Positions 17,058-26,374 of a DNA stretch of 64,000 bases are shown piece by piece. Positions within the stretch are counted from its first letter, which is position 1, and every line of letters starts with the position of its first letter. A model generated the notes under the pieces. It saw only the letters and a program-made list of their open reading frames with translations. It searched no databases and had not been told where the DNA came from. The DNA comes from Clostridiales bacterium (GTDB taxonomy: Bacteria; Bacillota; Clostridia; Oscillospirales; CAG-272): NCBI GenBank assembly GCA_012514145.1, contig JAAZAV010000011.1:1-64000 (forward strand), read 5' to 3'. The translations under genes were made by a program, and so were the position numbers.

Positions 17058-17735
17058 TCAGCCGCCAATCTGCTCGACTGGAACAACAGTCCACTTGGCA
17101 TAGAGATTGATTTCCTGGTTCTTCATTACCTTTAAGATGCGGTGCTCGAAATTAACATCGGCAAACCAACCTTCGAAGATATAACCGGTACGCACCGGAA
17201 CGAAGCCGGAAAGCATTACAATGTTATCGCTCACATAGAACGAAGGTTCGGATATAACACCGCCGTTTGTTATGAAGCGAACATTTTTAAGATATTCATA
17301 GGTGATGCATGTATCGGCAATTGTCAGAATATTCTGACCCGGTGCGATTTCCTTGAATACAACAGTGGGAACAATTACAATCGGAGCCACGGTAACCGGG
17401 TATACGCCGAAGTAAGAATAGCCTGCATAGTAGGGGGAGCACGGATAATAGGGGTAGCCTGCATAGTAAGGATAGCCTGCGTAGTAGGGGTAACCTGCGT
17501 AGTAGGGATACGGACAATAAGGGTAGCAGGAGGTATACGGATAGGTGCGGTAAGCACAGGGATGTCCTGCAGGATATAGAGGAGCAGGCGTTTTGTGACC
17601 AGGACCGGGACCAATCCAGGTCGGAGGCTTCTTGAAACTATCGTCAATTACGCCGCCATCTGCAAAGGAAACCACGGTCATAGCTAAAATGCAAAAGACA
17701 ACAGCCATCAGAAGTGCGATAATACGTTTTTTCAT
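17058..17735 (-). CDS. Secreted Tyr/Pro-rich repeat protein with InlB-like B-repeat
   Basis: 225 residues from ATG 17735, which has AAAGGAG upstream; the ORF track's earlier start lacks this. Residues 1-~24 are a signal peptide ending in VVSFA. A Pro/Tyr/Gly/Cys region follows with tandem PYYAGY units, and the C-terminus holds a Listeria-Bacteroides repeat (GYIFEGWFAD, NLYAKW). B-repeats occur in extracellular and adhesive proteins. The Tyr-rich part could be a surface-associated or cross-linking segment (inference). No sortase motif or transmembrane anchor is seen. Confidence 0.75.
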   Translation of the reverse strand: MKKRIIALLMAVVFCILAMTVVSFADGGVIDDSFKKPPTWIGPGPGHKTPAPLYPAGHPCAYRTYPYTSCYPYCPYPYYAGYPYYAGYPYYAGYPYYPCSPYYAGYSYFGVYPVTVAPIVIVPTVVFKEIAPGQNILTIADTCITYEYLKNVRFITNGGVISEPSFYVSDNIVMLSGFVPVRTGYIFEGWFADVNFEHRILKVMKNQEINLYAKWTVVPVEQIGG

Positions 17736-17910
17736 ACCGATTATTCTCCTTTGTATTGTTTCAGGCACAGCTTCGCTTTTTATAATTTTATGTCATTATT
17801 GTTAATACACTAGGTGTCAAGTTGTTAACATTTTATAAATTTTTTGAAATGTTATATTAGGTTTTTCGGCGGTTTTAAGCATTATTACTCCAGTTTGTGA
17901 CCGTCACGAC

Positions 17911-17939
17911 TTGACACGACTGAAAACGGGTGATATAAT
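17911..17939 (+). promoter_or_regulatory. Consensus promoter for the RNHCP-metNIQ operon
   Basis: TTGACA (17911-17916) and TATAAT (17934-17939) are 17 bp apart, only about 35 bp before ATG 17974. This leaves no room for a SAM riboswitch or T-box leader, which often precede metNIQ in Firmicutes. Confidence 0.85.
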
Positions 17940-17973
17940 GCATATATGTAAATATTGAAAGGGACTCTTCGAC

Positions 17974-18414
17974 ATGACCCGGGAAAACAAGCGTAAAAAA
18001 TACGAAATGACCGAAAAAGGTTATTATAAAACCCATGCCTGCGATGAGCCGTTTACCTGTAGGGTGTGCGGAAGACTTAATACACCCGACAACGCCGGCA
18101 CCGAGCACCGCAATCATTGTGTGAACTGTCTCTCTTCATTACATGTGGATGAGGAGCCGGGCGACCGCGCCTCAGATTGCGGCGGCGTGATGGAACCTAT
18201 CGCGGTTTGGGTCCGCAAGGGCGGCGAGTGGGCAATTATCCACCGCTGCAAATACTGCGGCAAACTTGACTCAAATCGTGTAGCTGCCGATGACAACCCT
18301 ATGAAGCTGATGTCAATAGCTATGAGACCGCTGGCAGAGCCGCCGTTCCCAATTGAGAGAATACAGGAACTTACCGACCTCATGGCAGGCGGTGGTAAGC
18401 TCAAAAGCGACTGA
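17974..18414 (+). CDS. RNHCP domain protein
   Basis: 146 residues. The signature is clear: FTCRVCG, HRNHCVNCLSSLHVD, a GDR segment, HRCKYCG and ADDNPMK, i.e. two CxxC-type zinc-binding pairs around an RNHCP-like core (here RNHCV). Function of the family is not well established; a nucleic-acid or ribosome link is often guessed. It is the first gene after the promoter and ends 21 bp before metN. Confidence 0.8.
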   Translation: MTRENKRKKYEMTEKGYYKTHACDEPFTCRVCGRLNTPDNAGTEHRNHCVNCLSSLHVDEEPGDRASDCGGVMEPIAVWVRKGGEWAIIHRCKYCGKLDSNRVAADDNPMKLMSIAMRPLAEPPFPIERIQELTDLMAGGGKLKSD

Positions 18415-18435
18415 AACAGCAGGTAACCGGGCATT

Positions 18436-19470
18436 ATGGACAGCATTATACAACGAAAGAATGAGCTCATCCGTATTGAAGGGCTTGGCAAGACCTTCAC
18501 ATCGAAATCCGGTTCGGTAACCGCACTTAAAAATATCAATCTATCTATATACTCCGGCGAGATATTCGGTATAATAGGTCTCAGTGGAGCGGGTAAATCC
18601 ACCCTTGTCCGCTGTATCAACTTCCTGGAGCGCCCCACCGAGGGCGACGTTATCTTCGACGGTGAAAGTTTATCCTCCCTTACCCCTGCGCAGCTGCGTA
18701 TTCGACGCCGCTCTATGGGTATGATTTTCCAGCAGTTCAACCTGCTTATGCAGCGTACGGCTCTGGCGAATATCACATTCCCGCTGGAAATAGCCGGTGT
18801 ACCTAAGGAAAGAGCTTTGGAGCGGGCGCGCGAGCTCCTTCAGATCGTCGGGCTTGCTGATCGCGAAAAGGCTTATCCGTCTCAACTCTCGGGAGGACAG
18901 AAACAGCGTATTGCCATTGCGAGGGCGCTGGCAACCGAACCAAAGGTGCTGCTCTGCGACGAGGCCACCTCGGCTTTGGATCCCACAACCACGGCTTCAA
19001 TTCTTGCCCTGATAAAGGATATCAACCGCAAGCTCGGTATTACGGTCATCATAATTACCCATGAGATGAGCGTAATCGAGGAAATCTGCAGCCGGGTCGC
19101 TATAATCGACCACAGCAAAATCGCTGAGGTAGGTGATGTTGACGAAATCTTTATTCGTCCGAAATCAGAAATCGCAAGGAAGCTGATATTCCCCGAAGGT
19201 CCCCGTGAGACCCTTTTTAACGGCGAGCACTGTGTGCGTATCGTCTTTGACGGCAAGTCCTCTTTTGAGCCGGTCATCGCAAATCTTATACTGGAGTGTC
19301 AGACTCCGGTCAACATCCTGTACGCCAACACCAAAAATGTAAACGGCACCGCACTGGGACAGATGCTGCTACAGCTACCCGAAAGTGAATCCTCCAGAAA
19401 GCGTGTTCTCGCCTATCTGACAGTCAAGGGTATACCCTTCACCGAAGAAACCATCAGACAGGAGGATTGA
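18436..19470 (+). CDS. metN: Methionine ABC transporter ATP-binding protein
   Basis: 344 residues. Walker A GLSGAGKST, signature LSGGQKQR, Walker B LLCDEATSALDP, then the H-loop. The C-terminal ~90 residues form the NIL/ACT-like domain that senses methionine and inhibits transport. Followed by metI and metQ, so the complete D/L-methionine importer is present. Confidence 0.95.
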   Translation: MDSIIQRKNELIRIEGLGKTFTSKSGSVTALKNINLSIYSGEIFGIIGLSGAGKSTLVRCINFLERPTEGDVIFDGESLSSLTPAQLRIRRRSMGMIFQQFNLLMQRTALANITFPLEIAGVPKERALERARELLQIVGLADREKAYPSQLSGGQKQRIAIARALATEPKVLLCDEATSALDPTTTASILALIKDINRKLGITVIIITHEMSVIEEICSRVAIIDHSKIAEVGDVDEIFIRPKSEIARKLIFPEGPRETLFNGEHCVRIVFDGKSSFEPVIANLILECQTPVNILYANTKNVNGTALGQMLLQLPESESSRKRVLAYLTVKGIPFTEETIRQED

Positions 19471-19474
19471 TATA

Positions 19475-20149
19475 ATGGATTTGTCGATTTTCACACCCGA
19501 ACTGCTGAAAGCCATAGGCTGGGGTATAATCGAGACCCTTTATATGACCCTCTTTTCCACCCTGCTGGCTTACGTAATAGGTCTGCCGGTGGGTATACTT
19601 CTTGTCACTACAGCAAAAGACGGCGTTACTCCCCTGCCCTGGTTCAACGCTATTCTGGGTTTTATCGTAAACCTGATGCGCTCCATTCCTTTTATCATAC
19701 TTCTTATACTGGTTCTGCCCTTTACCCGTCTTGTGGTCGGAACCACAATAGGCTCGACGGCAACCGTTGTCCCTCTGGTCATCTCGGCGGCACCCTTCAT
19801 CGCACGTATGGTGGAGTCATCGCTGCGTGAGGTGGATGCCGGTGTAATAGAAGCCGCTCATTCCATGGGCGCCACACCGATACAGATAGTCTGGAAAGTG
19901 ATGCTGCCTGAGGCTACCCCTTCACTTATTATAGGAAGCGCGATTGCCGTGACTACCATACTGGGTTACACTGCGATGTCCGGATTCGTGGGCGGCGGCG
20001 GTCTCGGTACCATTGCGGTAAATTACGGATATTATCGATACAAGACCGATGTTATGCTTGTCACCGTGCTGTTGTTGGTCTTAATCGTTCAGGTTTTCCA
20101 GGAACTTGGCATGCGAATCTCATTGGCAGGCGACAAGCGCGCCAGATAA
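19475..20149 (+). CDS. metI: Methionine ABC transporter permease
   Basis: 224 residues, about five transmembrane helices, with the EAA loop motif EAAHSMGATPIQIVWKVMLPEA that contacts MetN and the typical TTILGYTAMSGFVGGGGLG stretch. GGAGG precedes the ATG four bases after the metN stop. Confidence 0.95.
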   Translation: MDLSIFTPELLKAIGWGIIETLYMTLFSTLLAYVIGLPVGILLVTTAKDGVTPLPWFNAILGFIVNLMRSIPFIILLILVLPFTRLVVGTTIGSTATVVPLVISAAPFIARMVESSLREVDAGVIEAAHSMGATPIQIVWKVMLPEATPSLIIGSAIAVTTILGYTAMSGFVGGGGLGTIAVNYGYYRYKTDVMLVTVLLLVLIVQVFQELGMRISLAGDKRAR

Positions 20150-20197
20150 AACGTTCCCAATGCAATCACATAAAAAATACTATCAGGAGGTATCACA

Positions 20198-21016
20198 ATG
20201 AAAAAAAGAATCATCGCACTGACCGCACTCATGCTTGCGCTGCTCTGCGTACTGTCGATCGTCGGATGCGAACCGAAACGCGACCCCAACACCCTCCGCG
20301 TCGGAGCATCCATTACCCCACATGCCGAGATTCTTGAGGTCTGCAAGCCGATTATGGCTGAGAAGGGCTTCACCCTTGAAATTATCGAGTACACCGACTA
20401 CGTTCAGCCAAACAAAAACGTAGAGGACGGCGAACTTGATGCAAACTACTTCCAGCACAAGCCCTATATGGACAACTTCAACGAAGAAAACAAGACTCAC
20501 CTTGTATCGGTCGCAGCGGTTCACTACGAGCCCTTCGGTCTCTATCCGGGAAAGACCAAGGCAATCAAGTCACTTAAAGACGGCGCCACCATTGCCATTC
20601 CCAACGACGGCACAAATGAAGCACGCGCTCTCATGCTCTTGGAGCAGGAAGGTCTGATAAAGCTGAAGGCCGACGTCGGCTTTACCGCCACAGTTCTCGA
20701 CATCGCCGAGAATCCAAAGAAGCTTGACATTAAGGAAGTCGAAGCCGCTCAGCTTGCACGCTCCCTCGCCGATGTTGATATGGCTGTGATAAACGGCAAC
20801 TATGCCATCCAGGCAGGTCTGAACGTTGCCAAGGATGCCATCGCCATCGAAAGTCAGGATTCCTCTGCTGCAGTTACCTATGCCAACATCCTATGCGTGA
20901 AGGAAGGCATGGAAAACGACGCTGCGGTTCTCGCCCTCATCGAGTGTCTGACCAGTGAGGAAGTAAAAACCTTCATTAACGACACCTACGCCGGTTCCGT
21001 CGTACCGATGTTCTGA
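20198..21016 (+). CDS. metQ: Methionine-binding lipoprotein (NlpA family)
   Basis: 272 residues. Signal peptide with lipobox IVGC, then the NlpA/MetQ fold: LRVGASITPHAEIL, DYVQPN, LDANYFQHKPYM and VINGNYA. It delivers methionine to MetNI at the membrane outer face. CAGGAGG precedes the ATG. Confidence 0.95.
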   Translation: MKKRIIALTALMLALLCVLSIVGCEPKRDPNTLRVGASITPHAEILEVCKPIMAEKGFTLEIIEYTDYVQPNKNVEDGELDANYFQHKPYMDNFNEENKTHLVSVAAVHYEPFGLYPGKTKAIKSLKDGATIAIPNDGTNEARALMLLEQEGLIKLKADVGFTATVLDIAENPKKLDIKEVEAAQLARSLADVDMAVINGNYAIQAGLNVAKDAIAIESQDSSAAVTYANILCVKEGMENDAAVLALIECLTSEEVKTFINDTYAGSVVPMF

Positions 21017-21046
21017 GCCTGATAGCCGAATAATCTGATTAATAAA

Positions 21047-23350
21047 ATGCACGGACATATACGGAAGCTCCGTGCCGCGGCAGGCATCATGCTTCTCATG
21101 GTGCTTGCCGTATTTATATCGGCATGCTCCACTGCCGATGGCACGGATAGTAAAAAACGCACTGCCGACGATGATTTAACGATTATCGCCCATGACGGTG
21201 CAACCGATTACGTCATCGTCCGACCGGACGTCGCCTCGCCCGAAGTAACTTCCGCCGCCGTTGCTCTTCGAAAGGCCATAATAGACGCTACCGGGGCTGA
21301 GATAGGCATAAAAACCGACTTCGAGAGCGAACGCACCGGCGATGTGCGAACCGAGCGGGAGATACTCGTTGGTCTTACCAACCGCGATGAGAGCATCGGA
21401 GCCCTTGATGATATGCGGCTTGGCGACTGGCTCATTCGCTTTGAAACCTCCCGTATTGAGATTTTGGCAGGCAGTGAGGGTATAGCCGATGCGGTAGAAG
21501 CCTTTATCCGACTGTACATCGATCCGGAAAACCGTATCTGTGCTATGGCGCCGGGTGACATTGAGCTGCACCGCGCGGTTTATCCCGCCGACAGCATTAT
21601 CATCAATGGCAGTGATATCCGTTCCTTCGCGGTAATAGCTCCAGATTCGCTGGCGGAGAGCGCCTCACTGATCTCCGATTCAATCGCCGACCTCTGCGGT
21701 TACCGGATACCCACGGTCACTCCCCATTCTGCAAGCAAATATTCCGCCGGCATTGCCATATCAGTCGACAAATCGGTCAGTGACGACGTTTACAGCGTAA
21801 AGGCAGACGGCAGTATGATTGTCATATCGACCAGCGGACTGCTCTTTCCGCCCTCAGAAGCGACGGTGTGGTTTATCGATAAGTATCTTCATAATGTTCC
21901 GTCGGACGGCGGCGTTCTCAGCATTAATGTAAAAGATGAGGAGGTAAAAAGCATGAATGACAGAATTAAGATCGCTGATGCAGCCTTCCTCGCCGGAATA
22001 GACACTAAAGCAGAAGCGTTGAAGGCTGAAATTCTCGGTTCGGTTTCAACCGTTAAACCGGCTGAGGGTTGCGGTGCCTTCTATGTTTCCAACAGCGGAT
22101 CCATAGCCGGCGACGGTAAAACCCCGGGGACAGCCTGGGAAACCCTTGACCAGGTTAATGGTGCGCCCCTGAAGCCCGGAGACGTGGTTTACTTCGAGCG
22201 TGGCGGTGTGTTCCGCGGCAATCTCAAGGGTCAGACCGGCGTCACCTATTCCGCATACGGCGAAGGTCCCAAGCCAATAATCAACGGTTCTCCCGAAAAC
22301 TACTCTCAGCCCGACAAGTGGAAGCCGACCGAATATGAGAACCTTTGGGTATATGATGAAGTATTCGAACGTGACTGCGGACTAATCGTCTTCAACGACG
22401 GTGAGGCGTGGTCGGTGAAGCGAATTGTCGGTTCTCTTGATTTCAAGGGCACCTTTGATGAGCTGAAGAATGACCTTGAAATGTACCATTCCCTGGACGA
22501 CAAGCGCATATACCTTGTATCGACAGAAGGCAATCCTGCTGAGCGTTTTGACCGCATCGATTTCGCCCTGAAGAACAATGTTATCACCTGCGGCGACAAC
22601 TGTACCTTCGACAACATCGCTGTGAAGTATGGCGGCTCCCATGGAATCGGAACAGCCAACCGAAAGGGGTTAACGGTGCGCTACTGCGAATTCGGCTGGA
22701 TAGGCGGCTCGATTCAGGGTATAAATGCAACCACCCGTTTTGGCAACGCGGTCGAAATCTATGTGGCCTGCGAAGACTTCACGGTGGATCACTGCTATGT
22801 CTATCAGATTTACGATGCTGGTCTGACCCACCAGTTCAAGGGGGATAACGGCAGTCCTGTTCCCATGGTGAATGTCACCTACATTAACAATCTCATTGAA
22901 TACTGCACCTATTCCATTGAATATTTCCTTGACGAAAGCCTTACTCCAGGTAAACCTGCCGACAGCAAATATTCAACCGATAAGCAGGTTATGAAGAACA
23001 TAGTCATTCGCGATAATATCATGCGTTTCGCCGGCTACGGCTGGGGCGACCAGCGTCCCGACAAGACTGCTGCTTCCCACCTCAAGGGCTGGGATCACGC
23101 CAATCCGGCTGACGGCTATATTGTTGTGAACAACATCTTCGACCGCAGCCGTTACATGCTGGTTCACTGCGGCGCTGCACGTACCGAAGAGCTGCCGACC
23201 TTCTCGGGCAACACTTTCGTGCAGTATGTCGGCAGCCAGTTCGGACGCTATTCGAAGAATCCCACTTCCCTAATGATGTATGACTCGGCAGCCGCGGCTC
23301 TCGACAGTTTCTCTGCCGATACCTTCATGTTTGTAAAAGACGCTGAATAA
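21047..23350 (+). CDS. Right-handed beta-helix lipoprotein
   Basis: 767 residues. N-terminal signal with lipobox ISAC. Residues ~45-300 resemble the N-terminal domains of carbohydrate enzymes of the GH67-N/DUF4838 type (VTSAAVALRKAIIDATGAE, EILVGLTN). From ~345 the start of a parallel beta-helix is typical (YVSNSGSIAGDGKTPGTAWETL, GDVVYFERGG), continuing to the C-terminus. Such surface proteins bind or cut polysaccharides, often uronate-containing; catalytic residues cannot be assigned. It is 30 bp after metQ without a clear Shine-Dalgarno site, and the link with methionine transport is probably only read-through. Confidence 0.75.
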   Translation: MHGHIRKLRAAAGIMLLMVLAVFISACSTADGTDSKKRTADDDLTIIAHDGATDYVIVRPDVASPEVTSAAVALRKAIIDATGAEIGIKTDFESERTGDVRTEREILVGLTNRDESIGALDDMRLGDWLIRFETSRIEILAGSEGIADAVEAFIRLYIDPENRICAMAPGDIELHRAVYPADSIIINGSDIRSFAVIAPDSLAESASLISDSIADLCGYRIPTVTPHSASKYSAGIAISVDKSVSDDVYSVKADGSMIVISTSGLLFPPSEATVWFIDKYLHNVPSDGGVLSINVKDEEVKSMNDRIKIADAAFLAGIDTKAEALKAEILGSVSTVKPAEGCGAFYVSNSGSIAGDGKTPGTAWETLDQVNGAPLKPGDVVYFERGGVFRGNLKGQTGVTYSAYGEGPKPIINGSPENYSQPDKWKPTEYENLWVYDEVFERDCGLIVFNDGEAWSVKRIVGSLDFKGTFDELKNDLEMYHSLDDKRIYLVSTEGNPAERFDRIDFALKNNVITCGDNCTFDNIAVKYGGSHGIGTANRKGLTVRYCEFGWIGGSIQGINATTRFGNAVEIYVACEDFTVDHCYVYQIYDAGLTHQFKGDNGSPVPMVNVTYINNLIEYCTYSIEYFLDESLTPGKPADSKYSTDKQVMKNIVIRDNIMRFAGYGWGDQRPDKTAASHLKGWDHANPADGYIVVNNIFDRSRYMLVHCGAARTEELPTFSGNTFVQYVGSQFGRYSKNPTSLMMYDSAAAALDSFSADTFMFVKDAE

Positions 23351-23367
23351 TCCCAACCATAAAACAA

Positions 23368-23410
23368 TCAGCCCGGACGAAATCAAACGTCCGGGCTGAA
23401 GCTGTTTCAT
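23368..23410. terminator. Bidirectional terminator between convergent operons
   Basis: TCAGCCCGGACG (23368-23379) pairs perfectly with CGTCCGGGCTGA (23388-23399). The minus-strand side is followed by TTGTTTTA, the plus side by AGCTGTTTC. Confidence 0.85.
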
Positions 23411-23414
23411 TGGG

Positions 23415-24236
23415 TTATATTCTGTCGAATACTCTTACGAAGTCCACCACGAAATCATCGGGCAGAATCGCCTTCTTTAATACCTCGGAGGGCTGATCAC
23501 CTTGACGATAACCCTGACACTCGGTTGAGATGAGTATGAAATGCTGTGCGCGGGATACCGGTCCGGTAACCGTCTCACCATCCTGCACGCCGTCGATATA
23601 GAAGGTATAACCATTCTCCGACCAGTCAACACCGAAGTAATGGAAGTCGTCTGAGAGCTTCGTCTTCGGATTCTGACCAGGGTGGGAGTCGACCTGACCG
23701 TGATTCTTGCCGTAGCCGTTGTAGTGCACGCAATGCTTTATAACCGTGCCCGGCTCAAAGCTCTCCATGATATCAATCTCGGTACCGTCGGTCTCGGGAT
23801 CAAGGGAGCAGCCTATTTTCGGGGACTGCAGCCAGAATGCCGACCACCAGCCCGGCTGTCGCTGCAGACGGCAGCGGCACTCATAGTAACCGAATCCGTG
23901 GGTGTAGAGGTTGGGCTTCATGGTGGCGATAGGCCAGGTGAACTTGCCGTAGCGGTCGGAGGGCGGTATGTCCATAAAATTGTAGCCGGTCTGCAGCTGT
24001 GCCGAGTAATAGTGACCGTCCTTCTCCACCAGACCGATATGCACGCAGCTGTTACCGTCAAGCGTTACACCTTCAGTGGTATAGGTATTGTGGCGGGTAT
24101 GCATAAGGTGAAGCCTGAAATCCCACTTGCTGCGGTCAAGCTCGGTACCGTCGAACTCATCGTTCCATACAAGCTTCCAGTTTCCGTCGGGAAGCAGGCT
24201 CTCAGCATGGGTGTCGTCAATTTTATACTTTTGCAT
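23415..24236 (-). CDS. GH16-family endo-beta-glycanase
   Basis: 273 residues. The GH16 active site EIDIMES, with its two catalytic Glu and the intervening Asp, is intact. Trp-rich substrate-groove segments flank it (WKLVWNDEFDG, WSAFWLQSP, FHYFGVDWSENGYTFYIDG). There is no signal peptide, so it is cytoplasmic unless exported otherwise. GH16 covers laminarinases, lichenases, agarases and carrageenases. It is last in the six-gene minus operon, 8 bp after the DUF6259-like gene. Confidence 0.9.
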   Translation of the reverse strand: MQKYKIDDTHAESLLPDGNWKLVWNDEFDGTELDRSKWDFRLHLMHTRHNTYTTEGVTLDGNSCVHIGLVEKDGHYYSAQLQTGYNFMDIPPSDRYGKFTWPIATMKPNLYTHGFGYYECRCRLQRQPGWWSAFWLQSPKIGCSLDPETDGTEIDIMESFEPGTVIKHCVHYNGYGKNHGQVDSHPGQNPKTKLSDDFHYFGVDWSENGYTFYIDGVQDGETVTGPVSRAQHFILISTECQGYRQGDQPSEVLKKAILPDDFVVDFVRVFDRI

Positions 24237-24244
24237 TTTTTACC

Positions 24245-26344
24245 TCACTTTGTGTAGGTTATTACTGCAATGCCGTCAGCCGGTACGGTTTCGGGCAGCG
24301 CTTCGAATTCACCGTCGATGGTATGATAGCCCTTGAATTTCAGCGAGGAATCGATGCCAAGAACTGACAGGGGCTGAGCCTTAGTACAATCGTTCCACAC
24401 TGTGACAGCCACCTTGTCATCAGTCTCGTAGCTTACCGCCATAAAAGACGGATTAACGGGATTCACATATTTGCGGTCAACATATACACCTCGGCCGATT
24501 ATATCCCAGCAGCGGCGTCTAAGGTCTGACACCTTCTTTGTGTATTCGCGCTGAGGTGCGAATTTATCGGCAAGTATATCGTCCTTGTCGGCACGGTAGC
24601 GAATTTCCTGCTCAAATATGAAGGAATGCAGGAACGCCAGGTTGGTAAAACGCTCGTTTGTGTTGGGAGTGGGATTTCGGACTGTAATTTTGACCTCCGG
24701 GAAGGCGGTGCGGAAGAGCTCGGGCACACGATAGCGGATCACCCGCTCGGGATGCTCTGCGGCGGCTGTTTCGACACCCTTGCCGTTAGGGTATACACCG
24801 ACGCTATGGAGCATGTCTGCGTAAGTTGAGTAGAGGTCTGTAATATTCTCGGTGAAGAAGGCGAACTCGGGGGCAATCTCTTTGGAATGGCGCTGGAGAG
24901 AGCCCATAAGACGCTGCCTGCCGCCTGATACAGCTCTTGCGGGGCTGTCGCCGTCATGCTTGTGGTTCTCATCAAAGCAGACATAGGGACGTATTCCGCC
25001 GATCTGATCATAAAGACAGCCGTCCGCGCCGAAGGATGCCAGCCAATCCTCGCGTTCGGTCATGAGGTCAACCCACTCAGGGCAGGAAGGACATGCGAGT
25101 GCGAAACGCTTGTGCGAGAAATTCCTCAGATAACTGCTGCGATGGGACTTGTTGTAATACTCGATATACTCGTTGCCCCAGATGGTCTTGAGCGTATAGG
25201 CATTGCCGCCGTTCTTGTAAAAATCCGAGTTGGAGTCGATGAGATGCCCTTGATAATAGAGAGTTACGTGACCGCCCATCTCCTGTACCGCCTTGATTCC
25301 GGCTTTCAGTTTATCCTCACCGCCGAGAGTCTCGGATACCTCAAGATCCGGGTAGCGGTTATCGTGTCCGCTCTCATACCATCCGAAAAGACCGAGGGTG
25401 TCATAGCCATGAGCTTCTGCCAGCTCATACAGTTTCGGCAGTGTATCATAAGGCCACATATCATAGCCGTACTGCTGCTTATTGATAACCAGGAAATAGC
25501 CCTGCGTATCCTTGACCCACTCGGGCCGCTCATGTTTCGGACGGTAGGGGGCAATCCATTTTGAATACTCGGCAACACCGTGACGCCAGTCGCCGCTATA
25601 GAGCTTGAGTTTGAGCGGATCAAAGGAAATCTTTGAATTAGGGTTGACGCAGGCGAATCGGTCATAAATAAAGGTCATAGCACCGCTGCCGTTGTATCTG
25701 CCCTCAACACGGAAATTTACTGCTGAAAACGTGGAATCGTTGCCTACGAAGAAGAAACAGTTTTCCTTTCCGCAGAGCGCCAGCCACTGCATTGAAATCG
25801 GTCCGGGATAAAGGAAATCCATGACGTTGTTATGACTCTCGCGGCTCTGACCGTATGAAACGATTTCTCCGGGATTTGTTATTGCCATACCCGAGGCATC
25901 CGGTACGAACAGTGTGGGAATACCGTCTCCAAGGGTGCGTATTTCACCCACGCGCGGAAACTCAAAGTCGGTGAAGTAAGCATCTGTGCGGTTGTCAACA
26001 TCCGCGGTAAAGAGCAGATCTTCGCCGCGAAGCTCAATTTTCAGTATAAGCGAAACATCGGCGACACAGTCATCGCTGAGACCGTCAGAATATATAAGTC
26101 TGTCTGCCGAGAAGGTGATGGTATTTCCCTCCTGAACAATCTTCCAGCTCTGGCGGCTGCCGCAGATGAAATTCTCAAATCGCTCTGTCTCACGGAAGGC
26201 GAGGCATGCGAAGAAACCTTCATCCGCCGGGGCATCGATGACATTCTTTCCGTCGCCCTTTAGATTGCAGAGTGAGGTGAGAGCTGCGTTTCCGTTTACC
26301 GAAACCCGCAGGTACTCGTTTTGAAGGATGTAGTCAACGCTCAT
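24245..26344 (-). CDS. Large TIM-barrel glycan protein, DUF6259-like
   Basis: 699 residues without signal peptide. An N-terminal beta-sandwich (~1-250) is followed by a barrel (GLFGWYESGHDNRYPDLE, GADGCLYDQIGG) and a C-terminal beta domain ending in DGIAVITYT. Pattern and length recall the DUF6259 family, related in layout to GH-D/GH36-type glycosidases, but no Pfam search could be done. The Asp in YDQIGG and other barrel acids are candidate catalytic residues. It lies between the RpiR regulator and GH16. Confidence 0.6.
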   Translation of the reverse strand: MSVDYILQNEYLRVSVNGNAALTSLCNLKGDGKNVIDAPADEGFFACLAFRETERFENFICGSRQSWKIVQEGNTITFSADRLIYSDGLSDDCVADVSLILKIELRGEDLLFTADVDNRTDAYFTDFEFPRVGEIRTLGDGIPTLFVPDASGMAITNPGEIVSYGQSRESHNNVMDFLYPGPISMQWLALCGKENCFFFVGNDSTFSAVNFRVEGRYNGSGAMTFIYDRFACVNPNSKISFDPLKLKLYSGDWRHGVAEYSKWIAPYRPKHERPEWVKDTQGYFLVINKQQYGYDMWPYDTLPKLYELAEAHGYDTLGLFGWYESGHDNRYPDLEVSETLGGEDKLKAGIKAVQEMGGHVTLYYQGHLIDSNSDFYKNGGNAYTLKTIWGNEYIEYYNKSHRSSYLRNFSHKRFALACPSCPEWVDLMTEREDWLASFGADGCLYDQIGGIRPYVCFDENHKHDGDSPARAVSGGRQRLMGSLQRHSKEIAPEFAFFTENITDLYSTYADMLHSVGVYPNGKGVETAAAEHPERVIRYRVPELFRTAFPEVKITVRNPTPNTNERFTNLAFLHSFIFEQEIRYRADKDDILADKFAPQREYTKKVSDLRRRCWDIIGRGVYVDRKYVNPVNPSFMAVSYETDDKVAVTVWNDCTKAQPLSVLGIDSSLKFKGYHTIDGEFEALPETVPADGIAVITYTK

Positions 26345-26374
26345 GTTTTTTACTCCCTTTCTGTGTACATTCTG

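Noticed and set aside
17940-17973. SAM riboswitch or T-box before the methionine transporter operon
   Set aside because: The leader between the -10 box and ATG is only about 34 nt, too short for either.
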